DNA of 10,242 nucleotides from DASPKA01 sp035628335 (GTDB lineage Bacteria > Patescibacteriota > Doudnabacteria > UBA920), in NCBI GenBank assembly GCA_035628335.1, contig DASPKA010000057.1:1-10242 (forward strand), in the 5' to 3' direction. This document shows, piece by piece, positions 1 to 4,214 of the stretch; the first letter of the stretch is position 1; every line of letters starts with the position of its first letter. A program made the position numbers and the translations under genes. Under the pieces are notes generated by a model. It did not search any database, was not told the DNA's origin, and was given only the letters and a program-made list of their open reading frames with translations.

Positions 1-684
1 AATATAGTCAAATGTACCCCCAACACCTATGTAGAGCAGTGCTCCTGCTGCGTCTTTATGCTGAGCTATCCACCGTTCCTGTTTTAAAGGTCCATATGCT
101 ACAAGCACTACCGCAGCTCGTGAGTTTCGTATTTCGTCCACTATTACCTGTTCATGTGGATGTCTATTACTAAACCATACGTCAAGGTTTGGAAATTTTT
201 CTTTAAGTTTTTCGGAAACGATTTTTGGCGTATCTCCAAATCCTCCAAGTAGAAACAAACTCAACTTTTGCTGCTCACAAAGCTTTGCCAAGTCCCACAC
301 CAAGTCCGCACCTACAATTTTCTCCGGAAATACAGTGCGATAGCTCTTGGGAATTAACACAATACGAGCTAGAGAACTTGCCATATATACAACAGATTCT
401 AAAATTTTCAGATAATAGTTCTGAAACCTTAAACGCTTGCGCAAATACTGTTCAGCCCAGGGGATTGCTATACCATCTGGCACAGAAATGTTCGCGCCGT
501 TCAATAACTCAAGGATATCTTCATGCAACAGCGAATAACGCAAAAACTCGGAATATACAGTAACTAAAAACGTCCGCTCTTTCGCGGCCAGTCTTTTTGC
601 CAGTACCTCCAAGAGCTGAGCGTTAGTATATGTGTCAACTTTGAGTCCGGCTATTTCCAAACGCTTCTTATCGTAGTCTATCAT
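1..684 (-). CDS. WecG/TagA/CpsF family glycosyltransferase (3' end beyond the window)
   Basis: The frame is open from an ATG at 684 to the left edge (228 codons), so the C-terminus is missing. Family hallmarks seen: VPDG at residues 68-71 with the conserved Asp70, GADL at 125-128, LLGGFGDTPK near 145-154, the donor-site signature GPLKQERWI at 198-206, and GVGGTFDYI at the cut end. Members move an N-acetylmannosamine-type sugar from a UDP-sugar to a lipid-linked acceptor at the inner membrane face during polysaccharide or teichoic-acid synthesis; donor and acceptor here are unknown. Residues 72-125, between the Asp and GADL, form a basic, hydrophobic stretch that may contact membrane. The position that often holds Asn after the TxN motif reads TVY (42-44). 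The start overlaps the upstream glycosyltransferase by 17 bases, which suggests coupled translation. Family call is sure; substrate is not. Confidence 0.9.
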   Translation of the reverse strand, partial: MIDYDKKRLEIAGLKVDTYTNAQLLEVLAKRLAAKERTFLVTVYSEFLRYSLLHEDILELLNGANISVPDGIAIPWAEQYLRKRLRFQNYYLKILESVVYMASSLARIVLIPKSYRTVFPEKIVGADLVWDLAKLCEQQKLSLFLLGGFGDTPKIVSEKLKEKFPNLDVWFSNRHPHEQVIVDEIRNSRAAVVLVAYGPLKQERWIAQHKDAAGALLYIGVGGTFDYI

Positions 685-1399
685 GTCTAAGTTTCCATGA
701 ATATTTTAGAAGTGTTATAAGCGTATCTATCTGTGAACGCAGGTTCATATGTTTTCCAGCTGCTCTGGTACGTGGATAGTAAGACACCGGTACTTCCATT
801 ATCTTGTACTTGCCACGCGACATGCGGACCGTAAACTCAGGATCGAACCCAAACCGCTTACTTTCAATTTTCAGCGCAACTTCTTCGAGCACTTTCTTGT
901 TGAATACCTTATAGCAAGTTTGCTCGTCTGTAAGATACACGTTGGTGAGCATGTTGGACAGCAAGGTGAACAACTTGTTAAAAATTGTGTGCCAAAACAG
1001 GGGCACTTGCCGTAAACTTCCCTTTAAGTACCGGCTACCGTACACGACTTCTGCATTATGCTCTAAAAACGGCTCCAGGAGTGATGGATACTCATTTGGG
1101 TCATACTCCATATCTGCGTCCTGGACTATAACAATATCTCCTGTCACTACCTTAAATCCATCTACCAGCGCACTGCCCTTACCTCCGTTGGTTTCTCTAT
1201 AAATAACTTTAAACCCCTCTTGTAAGGGTAACCCTTGTAATACTTCTCGTGTGCCGTCTTTTGAGCAATCGTCAACAAGAATAATCTCTTTCTTCAAATC
1301 CAGAACCGGCGCCTCCTGAAGTGCGGTAATTAGGGTGCTAATATAACGTTTTTCGTTATAAACCGGTACAACTATTGAGACTTTGTGATACGTGAGCAT
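668..1399 (-). CDS. Family 2 glycosyltransferase (dolichyl/polyprenyl-phosphate sugar synthase type)
   Basis: This is a 243-residue GT-A fold enzyme. SIVVPVYNE (8-16) opens the nucleotide-binding half, EIILVDDCSKDGT (38-50) supplies the UDP/GDP-contacting acids, NGGKGSALVDGF (71-82) follows, and QDADMEYDP (93-101) holds the metal-binding DAD triad. VVYGSRY (118-124), TDEQTCYKVF (157-166) and EVPVSYYPRT (202-211) match the DPM1/DPG-synthase subgroup, which transfers a hexose from a nucleotide sugar to a polyprenyl phosphate. There is no C-terminal membrane segment, so the protein is probably cytosolic or peripheral. The ATG at 1399 gives a normal N-terminus. There is no Shine-Dalgarno, and the predicted promoter lies only a few bases upstream, so the mRNA is nearly leaderless. 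It is the first gene of a two-gene leftward unit with the WecG-like enzyme. Lipid-linked sugar donor synthesis for surface glycans is the natural reading; the sugar is unknown. Confidence 0.93.
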   Translation of the reverse strand: MLTYHKVSIVVPVYNEKRYISTLITALQEAPVLDLKKEIILVDDCSKDGTREVLQGLPLQEGFKVIYRETNGGKGSALVDGFKVVTGDIVIVQDADMEYDPNEYPSLLEPFLEHNAEVVYGSRYLKGSLRQVPLFWHTIFNKLFTLLSNMLTNVYLTDEQTCYKVFNKKVLEEVALKIESKRFGFDPEFTVRMSRGKYKIMEVPVSYYPRTRAAGKHMNLRSQIDTLITLLKYSWKLRHDRLR

Positions 1400-1412
1400 A
1401 CTTCACTTTACC

Positions 1413-1441
1413 ATATAAAAAACGTTTTTTTCTATTGACAA
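1413..1441 (-). promoter_or_regulatory. Leftward promoter for the glycosyltransferase pair
   Basis: On the minus strand, TTGTCA (1441-1436) is followed after 17-18 bases by TTATAT or TATATG (about 1418-1412), a fair sigma-70 match. Transcription would begin near 1405, only some six bases before the ATG at 1399. The -35 hexamer overlaps that of the rightward promoter. The weaker -10 makes this less certain than the rightward one. Confidence 0.5.
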
Positions 1442-1462
1442 ATATATAAATATATGTATAAT
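1435..1462 (+). promoter_or_regulatory. Near-consensus sigma-70 promoter for the GC-rich orphan gene
   Basis: TTGACA (1435-1440) and TATAAT (1457-1462) are both perfect hexamers, 16 bases apart in AT-rich DNA. The predicted start is near 1469, leaving a leader of about 138 bases before the ATG at 1607. This is the best promoter match in the window and implies high expression. Confidence 0.82.
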
Positions 1463-1480
1463 AATTTAATGCTGCTAATT

Positions 1481-1576
1481 AAGAAATGTAACTGGCTTAT
1501 ATAAGCGACATATAGCTTTTATACGCCAGCTACGTTTCTTGAAACCAGCAACTTTCTCCAGAGCCCAGCTCTGGGG
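1481..1576 (+). promoter_or_regulatory. Structured 5' leader: two stem-loops before the orphan gene
   Basis: The first stem pairs 1481-1496 with 1525-1540: 16 positions, one U-G pair and one A-C mismatch. It holds an inner stem of 1500-1506 with 1515-1518 plus 1521-1523 (two-base bulge) and loop 1507-1514. The second hairpin pairs 1556-1564 with 1568-1576, nine pairs including one U-G, around the triloop CCA. Neither is followed by a T-run, so these are not terminators. The Shine-Dalgarno lies 16 bases beyond the second hairpin and is left free. The leader may stabilise the message or act as a cis-regulatory element; no known riboswitch class is recognised. Confidence 0.6.
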
Positions 1577-1592
1577 TGACTAAAACTCTTTC

Positions 1593-1598
1593 AAGGAG
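1593..1598 (+). promoter_or_regulatory. Strong Shine-Dalgarno AAGGAG
   Basis: AAGGAG lies 8 bases before the ATG at 1607. It fixes the start of the orphan gene and stands out because most genes in this window have no such site. Confidence 0.88.
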
Positions 1599-1606
1599 AA
1601 AAGCAC

Positions 1607-2224
1607 ATGCAATCCACTTTTTCAATCACCAGCAACGTCATTACTTTCACGCTCGCCAATGGCGAGACTCTCGCTATCGAGGTCTTCCGCAATGGTAGCG
1701 TGGACTTGCTGCCGGTTACGCACGCCGGGCAACTCAAGCGGGTGGCAGCCTCTAAGGCAGTTGCCTTGGCAGTCGCTGCCGGCACGCCGGGCACCCGCAC
1801 CTACATCACCGGCGAGGGACTGCGCCCGGTCGAGCCGGCCTCTGAGCCTGAAGTCCGCTTCATGACCCCCATGGAATATGCGGTCAAGATCGTGTTGGCT
1901 GAAGCACAGGAACCCGTGGCGGAGCTGTCTGAGGCGAGCGCCGACGAAGTTCGCGAGATCCCGCCCCTCCTCCTCTCGCGCTCGTATCAAGGCGAATTCC
2001 CCATGACAGCCAAGGGGTACCGCCGGCGCTTGCGGAAGTATCTTGTCGGTTCACACGAGGCACCTTTTGCCTCGGCCACCCTGATCGTCGGCGGAGTCGT
2101 GTACCGGGTCAACGGTCACGGCACCTTCGAGGATCATACCGGGTGGGACCAAATACCGCTCGGTGAAGTTGCAGGTCTCATGTTCCCAGATTTCGACTAC
2201 TACGAGTTCGTCAGATCTCTGTAG
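1607..2224 (+). CDS. GC-rich orphan protein of unknown function, 205 residues
   Basis: I do not recognise this family. Four things mark the frame as a real gene: a near-consensus promoter, AAGGAG 8 bases before the ATG, an intrinsic terminator about 20 bases after the stop, and strong GC preference at third positions. The N-terminal 60 residues look beta-rich (ITFTLANGETLAIEV at 12-26), followed by an Ala-rich helix (KAVALAVAAG). The middle (about 75-115) is acidic, rich in Pro, Glu and Ala, and probably a linker. The C-terminal third starts with a basic patch (YRRRLRKYL) and becomes beta-like with many Gly, His and aromatic residues (VVYRVNGHGTFEDHTGWDQ, then FPDFDYYEFV). There is no signal peptide or membrane segment, so a soluble two-domain protein is likely. 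GC content is visibly far above that of flanking genes, suggesting transfer or selection for expression. Overlapping minus-strand frames are shadows. Confidence 0.8.
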   Translation: MQSTFSITSNVITFTLANGETLAIEVFRNGSVDLLPVTHAGQLKRVAASKAVALAVAAGTPGTRTYITGEGLRPVEPASEPEVRFMTPMEYAVKIVLAEAQEPVAELSEASADEVREIPPLLLSRSYQGEFPMTAKGYRRRLRKYLVGSHEAPFASATLIVGGVVYRVNGHGTFEDHTGWDQIPLGEVAGLMFPDFDYYEFVRSL

Positions 2225-2244
2225 GAGCCAGGCCGGGAACTTGG

Positions 2245-2280
2245 CGGGAGACGCGCATACAGCGCGTCTCCCGTTTTTCT
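2245..2280 (+). terminator. Strong intrinsic terminator after the orphan gene
   Basis: A perfect 12-bp GC-rich stem pairs 2245-2256 with 2262-2273 around loop ATACA, followed directly by TTTTTCTTTTTCT. It closes the orphan cassette and insulates the downstream genes. Confidence 0.95.
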
Positions 2281-2286
2281 TTTTCT

Positions 2287-2316
2287 CCACGTTTTACGCA
2301 ATTGCGTATTTCGTGG
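2287..2316. repeat. Interrupted 30-bp palindrome, possible operator
   Basis: A perfect 14-bp palindrome, TACGCAATTGCGTA (2295-2308), is flanked by CCACG (2287-2291) and its complement CGTGG (2312-2316), each separated from it by TTT. Apart from the three T-T pairs the whole 30 bp is symmetric. Its centre is about 57 bases before the predicted start of transcription at 2358, so it could bind a dimeric regulator. No regulator is seen nearby. Confidence 0.5.
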
Positions 2317-2342
2317 GGATTTTCATTTTTAACAACTTATTG

Positions 2343-2351
2343 TGGTATACT
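2343..2351 (+). promoter_or_regulatory. Extended -10 promoter giving a probably leaderless mRNA
   Basis: TGGTATACT is an extended -10 element (TGn followed by TATACT) with no convincing -35. Transcription would begin about 7 bases downstream, at the A of the ATG at 2358. No Shine-Dalgarno precedes that ATG, which fits leaderless translation. Confidence 0.6.
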
Positions 2352-2357
2352 TTACTC

Positions 2358-2645
2358 ATGGACATAGCAGCGCAAAAAGCTCTCATTGAAGCCAAAAAGG
2401 GGAAAAAGAACAAGTACTTACACTCAGCAAATCACGCGCTGGCAGACGAACTCTGCGTGCTGTTTAAGGACCCCAAACACTTTGGCATGTACCTGAAAAT
2501 GGCCGGAACATACAACCACTCATTCCTTCGAAAGCTAGCGGCTGAAATAATGGATAATAAAAAAGTAGATACCCCAGGAAAACTTTTTAGCTATTTAATT
2601 AAGAAATATAACACAGAGAAAAAAGGCCTTATTTCAGAAAACTAA
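2358..2645 (+). CDS. Small conserved-type protein of unknown function, 95 residues
   Basis: This short basic protein is predicted to be mostly helical. Its core reads DPKHFGMYLKMAGTY at 38-52, FLRKLAAEIM at 57-66, and VDTPGKLFSYLIKKY at 70-84. I recall similar small proteins (a DPKHFG.YLK..., then a TPGKLF.YL...KY tail) in Parcubacteria, but no function. There is no membrane segment or signal peptide. The frame stays open further upstream, but an earlier start would read back through the intrinsic terminator and into the orphan gene, so the ATG at 2358, just after the extended -10, is chosen. It lies 32 bases before def on the same strand and may be co-transcribed with it. Confidence 0.82.
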   Translation: MDIAAQKALIEAKKGKKNKYLHSANHALADELCVLFKDPKHFGMYLKMAGTYNHSFLRKLAAEIMDNKKVDTPGKLFSYLIKKYNTEKKGLISEN

Positions 2646-2646
2646 T

Positions 2647-2674
2647 CACTATCCACTACCCACTATTTACTAAA
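2647..2674. repeat. Four tandem 7-base units between two genes
   Basis: CACTATC, CACTACC, CACTATT and TACTAAA follow each other without gaps and fill nearly the whole spacer between the 95-residue gene and def. The units are degenerate. No Shine-Dalgarno lies here. Confidence 0.55.
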
Positions 2675-2677
2675 CTT

Positions 2678-3172
2678 ATGGAACTTCCCGTGATCAAACT
2701 TCCGGCTAAAGTTTTGCGTGCCGGAACAAAGACCGTTACTTTTCCTTTAAAAAAAGATGTGAAAAAACTTCTGGTCAATATGCTTGAGACGGTCCACAAT
2801 GTGGATGGTATTGGCCTTGCAGCGCCCCAGGTAGCCTCAAACCTAAACCTTGCACTCATATACCTGGAGAATATGAAGATACCTGCCTTTCCTATTATTA
2901 ATCCTGTTATCCTCGATACCTCAGAGGAAACTGTAGTCGTAGAAGAAGGTTGTTTATCCTTGCCTGGAGTCTTCGGGGAGGTTGCACGACCGAAATGGAT
3001 AAAAGTTAAATTTCAGACCACTGACGGAGAAGAGATGGTGCTGGAAGACGACGGCTGGATCGCGCGAGTCATACTTCATGAGGTAGACCACTTGCAAGGC
3101 ATACTGATTAAAGATAAATTTTTGAAGATAACGAAAGGTAAGGAGTTGTTGGATAAAAAATTTTTGAATTAG
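2678..3172 (+). CDS. def: Peptide deformylase
   Basis: This enzyme removes the formyl group from the N-terminal formylmethionine of new proteins at the ribosome exit. All three family motifs are intact: GIGLAAPQ (44-51), EGCLSLP (90-96) with metal-ligand Cys92, and HEVDHLQG (134-141) with metal ligands His134 and His138 and catalytic Glu135. At 164 residues the length is normal, with a short basic C-terminal helix after the last motif. The ATG at 2678 places the first motif where expected; no Shine-Dalgarno is visible. It follows the 95-residue gene and lies upstream of fmt on the same strand, with two exonuclease-like genes and a structured RNA between them. In many bacteria def and fmt are adjacent, so the interruption is notable. 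Confidence 0.98.
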   Translation: MELPVIKLPAKVLRAGTKTVTFPLKKDVKKLLVNMLETVHNVDGIGLAAPQVASNLNLALIYLENMKIPAFPIINPVILDTSEETVVVEEGCLSLPGVFGEVARPKWIKVKFQTTDGEEMVLEDDGWIARVILHEVDHLQGILIKDKFLKITKGKELLDKKFLN

Positions 3173-3174
3173 TC

Positions 3175-3275
3175 TAAAGTCCATAAAGTCTGTAAAGTCA
3201 AAAGTCTTGGAATTCGCATATCGAATAACTGTTTTTTTCTTTATGACTTTATGGACTTTACAGACTTTCGACTTA
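3175..3275. repeat. 9-base tandem repeats with inverted copies filling an intergenic spacer
   Basis: Left arm (3175-3206): TAAAGTCCA, TAAAGTCTG, TAAAGTCAA, then AAGTC. Right arm (3245-3275): the same motif inverted, GACTTTATG, GACTTTACA, GACTTTCGACTTA, ending at the base before the ATG at 3277. Two hairpins are possible and exclude each other: 3175-3190 with 3245-3260 (16 perfect pairs) or 3185-3199 with 3254-3268 (15 perfect pairs). The loop holds a small ATTCG/CGAAT stem and a T-run (3232-3238). The array fills the spacer between def and the next gene and could form an mRNA hairpin reaching close to the next start. Confidence 0.82.
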
Positions 3276-3276
3276 C

Positions 3277-3819
3277 ATGCGGCTTGCTTCTGATATTATA
3301 CTGTTTGATATAGAAACCACAGGTCAAAATTTGGACAAGGATCACATCATTCAGCTTTCTGCAGTAGTACTGGACAGAGAAAACTTACTCGAAAAGAACA
3401 TCTTCAACAGCTACATTCGTACCTCACTCATGGATACCTACTTAAGCAAGCAAGCAGAGCACCTACAGGTCCCGCTTGAGACCATGAAGAAGGCACCTAA
3501 AAACTCTGAAGTGGTAAAACAGTTTATAGACTTTGCCCCACCCGAGGCACTTATAAGCACCCACCAAACTCATAGCCTGCTTTTTTTGCGCAACCTCTTC
3601 AAAAAGACCGGCTATGACTACCCATTTTCTTCTCAAATTTTTTCTGTTTGGTCCCTGGGTTACCTGTACACCTTACAGCACGGCATGCGGAAACAACCCT
3701 CCTTTGAAACCTTGCTCCACACCTTTAAACTTACCCTAGATAAGCCTAGGAATTCCCTCTCCCGTGTGAGAGTTGAGGCAGAGATTTTGAGAAGACTTCT
3801 GGCTAACTTTACTAATTAA
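3277..3819 (+). CDS. Degenerate DEDDh exonuclease-fold protein, probably catalytically dead
   Basis: This 180-residue protein has the RNase T/DnaQ fold and aligns along its whole length with the gene at 4215. Motif I is kept (FDIETTG, Asp11 and Glu13). At motif II, where the sister has LDKAF, this protein has HSLLF, so the metal-binding Asp becomes Ser100. At motif III, where the sister has RHDALSD, it has PRNSLSR, so the catalytic His becomes Arg158 and the Asp becomes Arg163. Three of five catalytic residues are gone, while the fold elements between them (YDYPFSSQIFSVW, SFETLLHTFKL, VEAEILRRLL) remain. This points to a maintained non-catalytic protein, perhaps RNA-binding or a partner of the active copy, rather than random decay, since the frame is intact. 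The ATG directly abuts the inverted-repeat array, and no Shine-Dalgarno is visible. Confidence 0.85.
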   Translation: MRLASDIILFDIETTGQNLDKDHIIQLSAVVLDRENLLEKNIFNSYIRTSLMDTYLSKQAEHLQVPLETMKKAPKNSEVVKQFIDFAPPEALISTHQTHSLLFLRNLFKKTGYDYPFSSQIFSVWSLGYLYTLQHGMRKQPSFETLLHTFKLTLDKPRNSLSRVRVEAEILRRLLANFTN

Positions 3820-3839
3820 TCAGTCTTTAGTGCGCTTGT

Positions 3840-4198
3840 TCCGCTGCGAAAGAACTGTTGCTTCCAAAAGTAGAGTAGCTCCAGTAGGTCGGGCTCTGCT
3901 CGGCCGGATGGAGCGTACTCACTAGGGAACCGGAGTCGACCCGCCCTAGTGAGTACGCCCTGTCCACTCGGGGAAACCCCGAGTTCCCAGGGCTACTTTA
4001 CTTTTCTGCGGCGGGTCGCTCCTGCCTCTCGGACGAAAAATTTTTTTGTAATCCCTAAACAAAAAAATACCAGGCTTTTCGTCCTCAGCAGTAGCCAGGA
4101 TCTGGCTCCAGAGCGATGACCGCTTCGGTCAAGCTCATGATGCCAGTCCGTTACTGCACTCCGAGAGCTTCCCATAAGCAACAGTTTTTTCTCCGCTG
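3840..4198. repeat. 7-bp direct repeat TCCGCTG flanking the structured element
   Basis: TCCGCTG occurs at 3840-3846 and again at 4192-4198, just outside the 16-bp terminal inverted repeats at 3848-3863 and 4176-4191. The geometry resembles a target-site duplication around a small non-autonomous mobile element. A chance match or a structural role in an RNA explains it equally well. Confidence 0.4.
3848..4191 (+). ncRNA. Large structured RNA candidate of unrecognised class, about 344 nt
   Basis: This 395-base spacer has no credible gene but folds almost completely. The closing helix pairs 3848-3863 with 4176-4191 (16 pairs, one G-U). Inside, 3866-3879 pairs with 3992-4005 (14 pairs, one G-U) and encloses three hairpins with no unpaired junction base: 3880-3912 (GGTCGGGC/GCTCGGCC, triloop TCT), 3913-3958 (15 perfect pairs, 16-base loop) and 3959-3991 (ACTCGGGG/CCCCGAGT, loop AAA). 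Further on are a small hairpin 4010-4015/4021-4026, a long arm 4031-4084 (two 9-bp stems, one bulge), helices 4026-4030/4163-4167 and 4088-4093/4152-4157, and hairpins 4093-4107 and 4111-4136. Loop bases 3937-3945 can pair with 4010-4018, a pseudoknot. Odd pairs are G-U on this strand and would be A-C on the other, so plus is the RNA strand. A weak promoter, TTGAGA (3787-3792) and TACTAA (3810-3815), may serve it; it could also be the leader of the next gene. Confidence 0.75.
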
Positions 4199-4206
4199 GT
4201 GAGTAC
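4198..4206 (+). promoter_or_regulatory. Possible Shine-Dalgarno inside a sequence that can pair with the RNA element
   Basis: GGTGAG (4198-4203) is the only Shine-Dalgarno-like stretch before the ATG at 4215. It lies in GTGAGTAC (4199-4206), an exact copy of 3949-3956, which is the right arm of the 15-bp hairpin. The left arm GTACTCAC (3915-3922) could therefore pair with either copy, hiding or freeing this site. Inferred from sequence only. Confidence 0.35.
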
Positions 4207-4214
4207 TAAAAAAT

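Noticed and set aside
225..563. Plus-strand open frame of 112 codons
   Set aside because: It is antisense to the WecG/TagA gene, whose motifs are clear, and has no ribosome site or recognisable sequence.
1622..1990. Minus-strand open frame of 122 codons inside the orphan gene
   Set aside because: High GC content lengthens all frames. The plus frame has the promoter, Shine-Dalgarno and terminator; the minus frame has none.
2163..2357. 5' extension of the 95-residue gene
   Set aside because: It would start inside the orphan gene and read through a strong intrinsic terminator; the extended -10 just before 2358 fixes the later start.
4033..4092. Hammerhead ribozyme on the minus strand (CTGCTGAGGACGAAAAG)
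   Set aside because: The core needs CUGANGA followed by a stem II and GAAA; here the A of CUGA is changed and there is no room for stem II.
3993..4181. Minus-strand 62-codon open frame in the structured region
   Set aside because: It lacks a ribosome site and family resemblance, and lies in sequence constrained by RNA pairing.
3848..4191. RNase P RNA, tmRNA or group II intron as identity of the structured RNA
   Set aside because: Neither strand has the RNase P P4 signatures (GAGGAAAGUCC and ACAGA...GGCUUA), a tmRNA tRNA-like end with tag frame, or a recognisable intron domain V with a reverse transcriptase.
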